Source: Terriglobia bacterium
GTDB taxonomy: Bacteria > Acidobacteriota > Terriglobia > Acidiferrales > UBA7541
DNA: 64,000 nucleotides
Reading direction: 5' to 3'
Assembly (NCBI GenBank): GCA_020073485.1
Contig: JAIQFB010000024.1
Location: forward strand, 1-64,000
Position 1 is the first letter of the stretch. Each line of letters opens with the position of its first letter. The position numbers and the translations under genes are program-made. The notes below the pieces were generated by a model. The model was not told where the DNA came from and made no database searches. It worked only from the letters and a program-made list of their open reading frames with translations. This document shows positions 41,598-49,610 of the stretch, piece by piece.

Positions 41598-44306
41598 GTG
41601 AAATACGTATACTTTTTTGGCGCGGGAAAAGCGGAAGGCGACGGCGGGATGAAGGAAATCCTGGGAGGCAAGGGGGCGGGGCTGGCGGAAATGACCCGCA
41701 TCGGCCTGCCGGTGCCGGCCGGCTTCACCATTTCCACCGAATGCTGCGACTACTACCTGAAGCATAAGCAGACGTACCCGAAGTCTCTGGCTGCGGAAGT
41801 GAAAAAGAATCTGGCGCGCCTGGAAAAAGCCACGGGAAAGAAACTGGGGGACGCGAAGGATCCGCTGCTGGTGAGCGTGCGCTCGGGTTCGGCGAGGTCG
41901 ATGCCGGGGATGATGGAAACGATCTTGAACCTCGGGCTGAACAGCAAGTCGGTGGAGGCGCTGGCGCGGAACTCGAAGAACGACCGGTTTGCCTGGGACG
42001 CCTACCGTCGCTTCGTGCAGATGTACTCAACCGTGGTGATCGGTCTATCTAAAGAAGAGCTTGAAGAAAAATTGCGCGCCATGAAGACGCGCCGCGGCGT
42101 AAAGGACGACACGCAAGTGCCGGCCGAAGGTTGGCGGGAGCTAGTCGGCGAATACAAGGATCACTTCAAGAAGAAGACGGGCAAGGAATTTCCGGAGGAT
42201 CCGGAAGAACAGCTATGGGGCGCGATCGGCGCGGTGTTCGGTTCGTGGATGGCGGAAAAGGCTGTGACCTACCGGCGCGTGGAGCGCATTACCGGGCTGT
42301 TGGGCACGGCCGTGAACGTGGTGCAGATGGTGTTCGGCAATCTTGGGGAAAGTTCCGGCACAGGCGTGTGCTTTACGCGCGACCCATCGACCGGCGGGAA
42401 GAGCTTCTATGGCGATTTCCTGATCAACGCGCAGGGCGAAGACGTCGTGGCCGGAATCCGCACGCCCATGCACCTGAACGAAATGGCCGTGCGCATGCCG
42501 AAAGTGTATCCGCAGCTGGAAAAAGTGAGAAAACTGCTGGAAAAGCATTACCGGGACATGCAGGACATGGAGTTCACGGTCGAAGAAGGCACGCTGTACA
42601 TGCTGCAAACGCGCGTGGGAAAGCGCACGCCCGCGGCCACGTTCCAGATCGCGGTGGACATGGCCAACGAGAAGCTGATCACCAAGGAAGAAGCGATCGA
42701 CCGCATCAAGGAAGAAGACATCGACCGGCTATTCTTTCCGATTGTCGATCCCTCCGTGCCGAAGGCCGAACTCGCGAAACGAAAAATCGCCTCGGGCATC
42801 AATGCCGTGCCAGGAGCCGCGATGGGCAAGGCTGTGTTTACGGCGGAAGAAGCCGAGGCCATGGCCGCCAAGGGCGAAAAGGTGATTCTGATCCGGCGCG
42901 AAACCAGCCCGGAGGACGTGGGCGGGATGTTTGTGGCCCAGGGGATTGTGACCGCCACCGGCGGCAAGACCAGCCACGCGGCGGTGGTGGCGCGAGGCTG
43001 GGGCAAGTGCTGCATCGTCGGGTGCGAGAATCTGGACGTCGAGTACGTATCCAAAATCGCGCATGCCAACGGGAAGACCATTCGCGAAGGCGATTGGGTG
43101 ACGCTGGACGGCAATGACGGTGTCGTCTACGAAGGTCAAGTAAAGCTTTCAAGTCCGGAGCTTCCGAAAGCGTTTTCCACGCTGATGGGCTGGGCGGACA
43201 AAGTCCGCAAGATCGGCGTGCGCACCAACGCGGACACTCCGCACGATGCAGTCAAGGCTCGCGAGATGGGCGCCGAGGGTATCGGGCTCACTCGCACCGA
43301 GCATATGTTCTTCAAGGACTTTGAATTTCCGGAGAAAAGCGTCGAGCGGCAACTGGCGATTCAGGAAATGATCATCGCGGAGACGCCGACGGCCAGGAGA
43401 ATGGCGCTGGACAAGTTGCTGCCATATCAGCGGCGGGATTTTTCGGGAATCTTCAAGGCCATGGACGGGTTTCCGGTGACCATCCGCCTGATCGATCCTC
43501 CGCTGCACGAGTTTGTGCCGCACGAGCGGGAGAAGCAGGAGGAGCTTGCAAAGAAGATCGGCATCGATGTGGAGGTGGTGATCCGCAGGGTTGAACAGTT
43601 GCATGAGGCCAACCCGATGCTCGGTCACCGGGGCTGCCGGTTGGCGATCACCTATCCGGAAATCCTTGAGATGCAGGTGCGAGCGATCCTTGAGGCGGCG
43701 GTGGAATGCAAGAAGCAGAGAATTAAAGTAATACCTGAGATTATGATTCCGCTGGCCATGGACCGCAAGGAACTTAAACTTCTGGTGGATGCCACTAACC
43801 GGGTGGCGCAAGAGGTGATTAAGGAAACTAAAGTAAAGGTTGATTATCTGGTCGGGACCATGATCGAGATTCCGCGGGCTGCGCTGCTGGCGGACGAGAT
43901 CGCGGAGGTGGCCGAATTCTTTTCCTTCGGGACCAACGACCTGACGCAGATGACCATGGGGCTTTCCCGGGATGACGCGGGACGGTTCCTGCCCGACTAC
44001 GTGGACGAAAAGAAGGCGGGAATTTTCGCGAACGATCCGTTCCAGACGCTCGACGAGAAGGGCGTGGGCATGCTGATCCGCTGGGGAATCGAGAAGGGGC
44101 GAGCGACGCGACCGAAGCTGAAGATCGGAATCTGCGGCGAGCACGGCGGGGATGCGGCGAGCGTGAAGTTCTGCCACCGGGTGGGGATGAATTACGTGAG
44201 CGCATCGCCGTTCCGGGTGCCGGTGGCGCGGCTGGCGGCGGCGCAGGCGGTGATTGAGGAACGCGCGGCCGCGGCGCGGTCGAAGAAGAAAGAGAAGAAA
44301 GGCTAG
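41598..44306 (+). CDS. ppdK: Pyruvate, phosphate dikinase
   Basis: A 902-residue enzyme that interconverts pyruvate, ATP and phosphate with phosphoenolpyruvate, AMP and pyrophosphate. The ATP-grasp part has GGKGAGLAEMTRIGLPVP and VSVRSGSARSMPGMMETILN. The phosphohistidine domain has GGKTSHAAVVARGWGK with the catalytic His460. The TIM barrel ends in GICGEHGGDAASV with the catalytic Cys. The GTG at 41598 is chosen: AAGGAGACGAC precedes it and the protein then starts KYVYFFGAGKAEG. It follows glyQS on the same strand. Confidence 0.96.
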   Translation: MKYVYFFGAGKAEGDGGMKEILGGKGAGLAEMTRIGLPVPAGFTISTECCDYYLKHKQTYPKSLAAEVKKNLARLEKATGKKLGDAKDPLLVSVRSGSARSMPGMMETILNLGLNSKSVEALARNSKNDRFAWDAYRRFVQMYSTVVIGLSKEELEEKLRAMKTRRGVKDDTQVPAEGWRELVGEYKDHFKKKTGKEFPEDPEEQLWGAIGAVFGSWMAEKAVTYRRVERITGLLGTAVNVVQMVFGNLGESSGTGVCFTRDPSTGGKSFYGDFLINAQGEDVVAGIRTPMHLNEMAVRMPKVYPQLEKVRKLLEKHYRDMQDMEFTVEEGTLYMLQTRVGKRTPAATFQIAVDMANEKLITKEEAIDRIKEEDIDRLFFPIVDPSVPKAELAKRKIASGINAVPGAAMGKAVFTAEEAEAMAAKGEKVILIRRETSPEDVGGMFVAQGIVTATGGKTSHAAVVARGWGKCCIVGCENLDVEYVSKIAHANGKTIREGDWVTLDGNDGVVYEGQVKLSSPELPKAFSTLMGWADKVRKIGVRTNADTPHDAVKAREMGAEGIGLTRTEHMFFKDFEFPEKSVERQLAIQEMIIAETPTARRMALDKLLPYQRRDFSGIFKAMDGFPVTIRLIDPPLHEFVPHEREKQEELAKKIGIDVEVVIRRVEQLHEANPMLGHRGCRLAITYPEILEMQVRAILEAAVECKKQRIKVIPEIMIPLAMDRKELKLLVDATNRVAQEVIKETKVKVDYLVGTMIEIPRAALLADEIAEVAEFFSFGTNDLTQMTMGLSRDDAGRFLPDYVDEKKAGIFANDPFQTLDEKGVGMLIRWGIEKGRATRPKLKIGICGEHGGDAASVKFCHRVGMNYVSASPFRVPVARLAAAQAVIEERAAAARSKKKEKKG

Positions 44307-44344
44307 AAGCCAGTCCGCGAATGGCCAGCGATCCAACGATCCCG

Positions 44345-44412
44345 GGGGCCAGTGGCTAAAGCCCCTGGTTTTCAGGCCTGTAGATGTCGCGGCTAAGGCC
44401 GCGATTCACAAA
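44345..44412. repeat. Family 2-type repeat (GGCTAAAGCCCC, GCGGCTAAGGCCGC)
   Basis: CCAGTGGCTAAAGCCCCTGG and GTCGCGGCTAAGGCCGCGA follow each other downstream of ppdK. The same pair occurs at 57127-57195. Confidence 0.7.
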
Positions 44413-44568
44413 GATCGGCCCAAGAATGTCAAAGAGCGTTGGTCATTGATTAGATCGGATTCGATCGCCCGCGGTTTGTATTCAGTGCGGGGCATGGGCG
44501 CGAATATAGTCGGCCCGCCGACCAATCTGTCTTGAACAAAATTTGCGGTACGATGTTTCGAGGTACGT

Positions 44569-45204
44569 GTGGCGCAAGGTCTGGTCATAGGGATTTGCGG
44601 GGGAACGGGATCGGGAAAGACGACGATCACCGAGCGGATTATTTCCGTGCTGCCCGCGGGCAATGTCCTGGTGCTGCAGCAGGACCACTACTACAAGGAT
44701 TTTCCGAACCTTCCGCCGGAAAAACGGGCGCAGCAAAATTTCGACCATCCGGATTCGTTCGACTCGCCGCTGCTGATCGAGCACGTGAGACAGCTTCGCA
44801 CGGGCATGGCCATCGAGCGCCCGGTCTACGATTTCGCGCACCACAAGCGGCAGCCGTTTACGGCGCGCCTGGAGCCGCATCCGGCGATTATCGTGGAGGG
44901 TATTCTTGTGTTTGAGTCGCAGGCCCTGCGCGAATTGATGGACATCAAAATTTTTGTGGATACCGACGCCGACCTGAGATTCATCCGGCGGCTGGGACGA
45001 GACATTCGCGATCGGGGCAGGACCGTCGAGTCGGTGGTGCAGCAGTATCTGGCCACGGTCCGGCCCATGCACCAGGAATTTATCGAGCCTTCCAAGCGGT
45101 TCGCCGATGTGATTATCCCCGAAGGCGGATACAACGGCGTGGGCATCGACTTGGTGATTCAAAAAATCAGGTCGTTGGTGGCTGGCGGAGAGGACGTGGC
45201 ATAA
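44569..45204 (+). CDS. udk: Uridine kinase
   Basis: A 211-residue P-loop kinase for pyrimidine salvage (uridine/cytidine to UMP/CMP). Walker A is GGTGSGKT at residues 11-18. LQQDHYYKDFPNLPPEKRAQ, FDHPDSFDSPLL and YDFAHHKRQP are the uridine-binding segments. VEGILVFE and RLGRDIRDRGR are conserved later. The start is a GTG at 44569. It stands between two spacers with its own probable promoter. Confidence 0.95.
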   Translation: MAQGLVIGICGGTGSGKTTITERIISVLPAGNVLVLQQDHYYKDFPNLPPEKRAQQNFDHPDSFDSPLLIEHVRQLRTGMAIERPVYDFAHHKRQPFTARLEPHPAIIVEGILVFESQALRELMDIKIFVDTDADLRFIRRLGRDIRDRGRTVESVVQQYLATVRPMHQEFIEPSKRFADVIIPEGGYNGVGIDLVIQKIRSLVAGGEDVA

Positions 45205-45292
45205 GAAATACTCCGCTGAATCTCCGCGCACGTCCTCACCGGCGCCGGATTTCGTAAATTTCAGACCACATTTCCCTCGGAATTCGTCCAAT

Positions 45293-47818
45293 TTGGGCCG
45301 GATCGGGTTAAAATCAGCCGGTCATTCACTGGAGTCCCAGTCAGGAGAGAGTACGATACGATTTTCCCATGGGAAGGGATTTGCCGCGGCGCTCCTGCTG
45401 CTTGTCTTTCTGGGGCGGGCGCTTGCCGCGCCGCAATCGACCGGCGGCATGGCGGAACTTCGCGGGCAAGTGGTGGACGAGAACGGGCAGCCGGTGTCGC
45501 GGGTGGAACTGGAGTTTGTCCCGGAATCGGGAAACGCGGTGACCGTGTTCAGCGATGCCGCCGGTCGATTTGAAATCGGGCAACTCAGCGGCCTCAAGGT
45601 TCTGATGTCGGTGTCCAAGCCCGGATTCTTCCGCATCAAGGACCGGCCGGTGGATCTCTCTCCGGGAAGCAACGAAATTTCCCTCACGGTTAATCATGAA
45701 ACGGAAATTCAAGAGAAACTGGATGTGCAATCGTCTCCGGTGGAGATCGACCCAGATTCAACAAGTCATCAAGAATCTCTAGTGCAACATGAGATATTGA
45801 ACGCGCCGGTGGCGGCGAGCCATGATCTCCAGCAAAGCTTGAGAATTATTCCGCAAGTCGTTGCGGATTCTAATGGAAGACTTCATGTGGCAGGGGCGCG
45901 GCAGGGTCAAACGGAAGTGTTACTTGATGGATTTGAGATCAATGACCCGGCGACCGGGGCGTTTAATTCCAGGGTGAATGTGGATTCGGTGAGGGCGGTG
46001 ACGATCGAGACCGGCGGGTATGGCGCGCAATACGCGCATGCCGGAGCCGGGATCCTGTCGCTGGACACGCAAGCGGGGGACGACCGCGTGCGGTTCGGGA
46101 TCACGAATTTTGTTCCGGAGGCCAACCTTCAGCAAGGGACGCATTTTGGAAATTGGTACCCGCGGGTGACGTTTTCCGGGCCGATCAAGAAGGGGAAGAT
46201 CTGGTTTTCGGACGCGATGACCATCGAGCACACCTTTCGCCTGGTGAAGGAGCTTCCCCGGGGACAGAACACGGACTCGCAGTGGGCGGGCGACAACCTG
46301 ATCCGCATGCAGGCGAACCTTTCCGCGAACAACATTCTGCAGGGCAGCTTCCTATTCAACCAGTTGAGCGACCCGGCGCTGGGGCTGGGCCCGTTAACTC
46401 CGCTTTCGACGACCACGAACAGTCAATCGCGGCGCTACTTCGTGTCGGTGAAGGACCAGATCTGGGCGGGCCGGACGCTGTTTACGCTGGGTGCGGCAGT
46501 GGACACGGGGCACAACAATACGAATCCGCTGGGAACGGCGCCGTACGTGGTGGAGCCGTCGTCGGCGTCCGGGAATTATTTTCAGGCGTTGGCGCAGAAG
46601 TCGCGGCGGGTGCAAGTGATCGGGGACATGACCACGCGGCCGCTGGGGGGGCTGGGAACGCACACGATTTCGGCGGGGTGGAACGTGGCGGCGATCGATT
46701 TTTCGCAACAGGCGTCGCGAAGTGAAATCGATTTTCAACGCGCGAACGGGACGCTGTCGGACCGCGCCACGTTCAGCGGGAATCCGGCGTTCGACGAAAC
46801 CAATGCGCAGGCCGGAGGATATGTCCAGGATTTGTGGAGGCCGGTGAAACAAGTGGCATTGTCGGCGGGCGTGCGCGCCGACTGGGACCGCCTGATTCAC
46901 AAACACATCTTCGGGCCGCGCATCGCCATGAACTGGGTTCCCAAGGGCGACGGCCGCATGAAATTGACGCTGGCGCTGGGGGAACACTACCAGCCGCTGA
47001 ACCTGGCGATCATGAGTCTTGGCCTGGACCAGCGGCGCAGCGACACCTTTTACGATGCGACGGGGCTGGTGGCGCTGGGGCCGCCGACGGTGACAACGTT
47101 CGTCACGCCGCTGAGCGCGCTGGAGGAGCCGCGGACATATAACGCGACGGCCGAGTGGGACGAAAAAATTTTCGAGAAGACTTTTTTCGGAGCGTCTTTT
47201 TTACTGCGCGAATCGCGGGACGGATTTGCGTGGGAAACGCAATTTTCCCAGACGCAGCCGCAGGTGACGCTGCTGCTGCAGAATAACCGGAACGACCGGT
47301 ACATCGCGGGGGAAGTGTGGGTGCGGCGGGCGTTTGGAGACAATACGCAGATCGCGGTGGACTACACCAGGTCGCGCGCCAGCTCGAATGAAGTGCTCGA
47401 TCCGACGCTGGCGCAGCTGATCCTGGCGCCGCAGCAAGGCGGGCCGCTGCTGTGGGACACGCCGAACCGGTTTGTGTCCTCCGGGTGGACGCCGGTGCCG
47501 TTCTGGGGGCTGCTGCTGAGCGGGTTCCTGGAATACCGCACGGGGTTTCCGTTTACCGTGGTGAACGAGCTGCAGCAACTGGCCGAGCCGGTGAACAGCC
47601 GGCGGTTTCCGGGCTATTTCAGCCTGAATCTGGGGCTGGAGAAGCGATTTAAATTCCGGGGGCATGAGTGGGCGGTGCGGTTGACCGCGGTGAATGCCAC
47701 CGGGCACAACAATCCGAACACGGTGGTGAACGACAAGGATGCGCCGAATTTCCTGGCGATGTCGGGGGGGCAGAGCCGGGCGTTTACGGTGAGGTTGAGG
47801 CTCGTGACGCAGAAGTGA
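45293..47818 (+). CDS. TonB-dependent receptor with carboxypeptidase-like N-domain (Oar-like)
   Basis: An outer-membrane receptor of up to 841 residues. A signal peptide (FAAALLLLVFLGRALAA) is followed by a regulatory-like beta domain (ELRGQVVDENGQPVSRVELE, about 55-135), a plug (RQGQTEVLLDGFEINDPATG) and a long barrel ending in FTVRLRLV. Acidobacterial relatives are often 1000-1200 residues, so this is a short form. The start is unclear. TTG 45293 lies too far upstream of the signal peptide, while a good AGGAGAGA near 45346 is followed in frame only by ATA; the nearby ATG at 45369 is out of frame. It could import a glycan or siderophore; the ligand is unknown. Confidence 0.8.
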   Translation: MGRIGLKSAGHSLESQSGESTIRFSHGKGFAAALLLLVFLGRALAAPQSTGGMAELRGQVVDENGQPVSRVELEFVPESGNAVTVFSDAAGRFEIGQLSGLKVLMSVSKPGFFRIKDRPVDLSPGSNEISLTVNHETEIQEKLDVQSSPVEIDPDSTSHQESLVQHEILNAPVAASHDLQQSLRIIPQVVADSNGRLHVAGARQGQTEVLLDGFEINDPATGAFNSRVNVDSVRAVTIETGGYGAQYAHAGAGILSLDTQAGDDRVRFGITNFVPEANLQQGTHFGNWYPRVTFSGPIKKGKIWFSDAMTIEHTFRLVKELPRGQNTDSQWAGDNLIRMQANLSANNILQGSFLFNQLSDPALGLGPLTPLSTTTNSQSRRYFVSVKDQIWAGRTLFTLGAAVDTGHNNTNPLGTAPYVVEPSSASGNYFQALAQKSRRVQVIGDMTTRPLGGLGTHTISAGWNVAAIDFSQQASRSEIDFQRANGTLSDRATFSGNPAFDETNAQAGGYVQDLWRPVKQVALSAGVRADWDRLIHKHIFGPRIAMNWVPKGDGRMKLTLALGEHYQPLNLAIMSLGLDQRRSDTFYDATGLVALGPPTVTTFVTPLSALEEPRTYNATAEWDEKIFEKTFFGASFLLRESRDGFAWETQFSQTQPQVTLLLQNNRNDRYIAGEVWVRRAFGDNTQIAVDYTRSRASSNEVLDPTLAQLILAPQQGGPLLWDTPNRFVSSGWTPVPFWGLLLSGFLEYRTGFPFTVVNELQQLAEPVNSRRFPGYFSLNLGLEKRFKFRGHEWAVRLTAVNATGHNNPNTVVNDKDAPNFLAMSGGQSRAFTVRLRLVTQK

Positions 47819-48165
47819 GGCGGTGTCGAGGGATTCCATCTGATAAAGGAGATCGTTGAAGCTGCGTGGACTCCCGCAGGCTTGTAATTTGGCCTTACAT
47901 TCGCCGTTGTCGGGGCGGAATGCCACATTCCGAGAAGACGACTTCACGGGACTTGGCGAAGATTCGTGGAGGTTTCGTTGTATGGCATTCTTCAGCCTGG
48001 GTCTTAGGATTTAGTCCTATGTTTCGGTGAACCTAACTCAGAACAACCGGATGGATGAGCCTATGATTTCAACTTAATTTTTTGATTGAGGTCCGGAATG
48101 CTGACACAGGTTACGTTTTGTGCCGAGTCCTAACGTTCCGGTTTCGGAGTCTCAAATCTGGCAAC
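47819..48165. repeat. Convergent intergenic gap with repeat family 1, copy B (right arm)
   Basis: CCACATTCCGAGAAGACGAC at 47923 leads to TTCACGGGACTTGG, ending at 47956. This is the right arm of the hairpin at 52792-52873 without its left partner. No gene is visible in the remaining bases between the receptor and the metalloprotease. Confidence 0.65.
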
Positions 48166-48858
48166 TTACGGCATTTTGCTGTCGGTGACGCGCCGAAACA
48201 CTTCTGTCCGAATGACTTCAGCCTGCTGGGATGTGAAAAGCAGACATCCATAGGCGGCATTCTGCAAATCCTTGAGATTCCAACCGCCTCGCATGAGGCC
48301 GGTCGCGGAGTGGGACGCGATGTTCAGCAACACGTGACCGAGTTCGTGCGCAATCACATGGCCCAGGATCTGGGCCGTAGTTGCTGGCCTGCGCCCGCTG
48401 CCTTCGAATCGCGCCCTCAACTGACTCTGGGCAAGGGCTTCGACGCGGTTGTAGAATACGTATACCAATTGGCGGTTACGTTCCGTGCCGGGTGTGAAAC
48501 CCATCACCTTGCTGGGAAGGCCGAAGCGGTCGGCCATCGAGCCCGTGTAGATGCTGACCCAGATGTGGGAGAGGGGGAACGCGCCCTGGTGCGCCAAAGT
48601 TTCATTGTTATTTTCTGAAGTCAATGCATCATCGACCCAGCGGCTTTCCACCCCTGCTTTCCGGAAAATCTCCATCGCTACTTTTTCCGCTTCCGCCAGC
48701 ATCTTGTCGTCAACTTCTGCATTGTTGTGGATGCGAACTGTGACCGTCAATCTGGCTCGTGGCGAATCAGCCGCTGCGCTCCGATTCACTCCCGCAAAAC
48801 CTGTTGCCAGAACCAGCGCCAAGGTCAAAACCCAGCTTACTTTGGTTGTCGTTTTCAT
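48166..48858 (-). CDS. Secreted zinc metalloprotease-like protein
   Basis: A 230-residue protein from the ATG at 48858, which has AGGAGAAAAC upstream. Residues 1-30 form a signal peptide (VLTLALVLATGFAGV). VIAHELGHVLLNIASHS holds the zinc motif HELGH (171-175) with a further His at 183, two residues later than the metzincin spacing. GLMRGGW follows and could serve as a Met-turn. The N-terminal half (LTVTVRIHNNAEVDDKMLAE) is unrecognised. It resembles small acidobacterial putative peptidases of unknown target. It is divergent from the ECF sigma gene. Confidence 0.65.
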   Translation of the reverse strand: MKTTTKVSWVLTLALVLATGFAGVNRSAAADSPRARLTVTVRIHNNAEVDDKMLAEAEKVAMEIFRKAGVESRWVDDALTSENNNETLAHQGAFPLSHIWVSIYTGSMADRFGLPSKVMGFTPGTERNRQLVYVFYNRVEALAQSQLRARFEGSGRRPATTAQILGHVIAHELGHVLLNIASHSATGLMRGGWNLKDLQNAAYGCLLFTSQQAEVIRTEVFRRVTDSKMP

Positions 48859-48962
48859 GACGTTTTCTCCTGTCCTCACCTAGAAAGGCGGGAACGGAGG
48901 GCAAAAACATGAACGTCATAAAGAAACTTATTAATTTCCTCCTAACTCAATAAGGGGGCGGG

Positions 48963-48971
48963 TGTTATACT
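48963..48971 (+). promoter_or_regulatory. Extended -10 promoter element for the ECF sigma gene
   Basis: TGTTATACT at 48963-48971 is an extended -10 (TGn plus TATACT), 37 bases before the sigma factor's ATG. A -35 is not obvious, which is common for extended -10 promoters. Confidence 0.55.
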
Positions 48972-49007
48972 CTGGCTAATCTCGCGGAACGCGAAGAGGC
49001 AGGGGTT

Positions 49008-49610
49008 ATGAAGCAAGCGATGACGGCCCCGTCGCCCGAGCAAGTCACCCAGCTACTAAAAGCCTGGAGCCTGGGGCAAGACGCAGCGCTCGAGGAATTA
49101 GCTCCTCTGGTCCACCAGGAATTGAGACGCTTGGCTCGCCGGTACATGTACGGCGAGCGCGCAGGGCACACACTGCAAACCACGGCACTGGTTAACGAAG
49201 CCTACTTGCGCTTGGTGAATTCCCGCCAGGTCAACTGGCAGAATCGCGCCCACTTCTTCGCCATTTCCGCACAATTGATGCGCCGGATTTTGGTGGATTA
49301 CGCCCGCGCACGTGGCTACCAGAAGCGCGGAGGCGGGGTACCCAAGATCACGCTCGACGAAGCTTTTATGCGACCGCAAGGAAAAGGCCGAGACCTGATG
49401 AAGCTGGATGATGCGCTCAAAGCGCTGGCCGAGATTGATCCTCGAAAGGGCAAGGTCGTGGAGCTGCGCTTTTTCGGAGGGCTAAGCGTTGAGGAAGCCG
49501 CGGAAGTGCTCAAAGTTTCTCCCGACACGGTCCTGCGCGATTGGAGGCTAGCGAAGGCTTGGCTGGCGCGGGAAATGGGGAAGGCCGAGGCGATTAGAAA
49601 TGGCGCCTGA
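49008..49610 (+). CDS. ECF-type RNA polymerase sigma factor (TIGR02999-like)
   Basis: A 200-residue sigma-70 family factor. Region 2 spans about 35-95 (LRRLARRYMYGERAGHTLQT, TTALVNEAYLRLV, NRAHFFAISAQLMRRILVDY). Region 4 spans about 130-185 (VELRFFGGLSVEEAAEVLKV, SPDTVLRDWRLAKAWL). This pattern is that of the acidobacterial/planctomycete ECF group usually paired with Ser/Thr kinases. Its stop overlaps the kinase start by 11 bases, so phosphorylation by the neighbouring kinase may control it (inference from the family). Confidence 0.9.
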   Translation: MKQAMTAPSPEQVTQLLKAWSLGQDAALEELAPLVHQELRRLARRYMYGERAGHTLQTTALVNEAYLRLVNSRQVNWQNRAHFFAISAQLMRRILVDYARARGYQKRGGGVPKITLDEAFMRPQGKGRDLMKLDDALKALAEIDPRKGKVVELRFFGGLSVEEAAEVLKVSPDTVLRDWRLAKAWLAREMGKAEAIRNGA

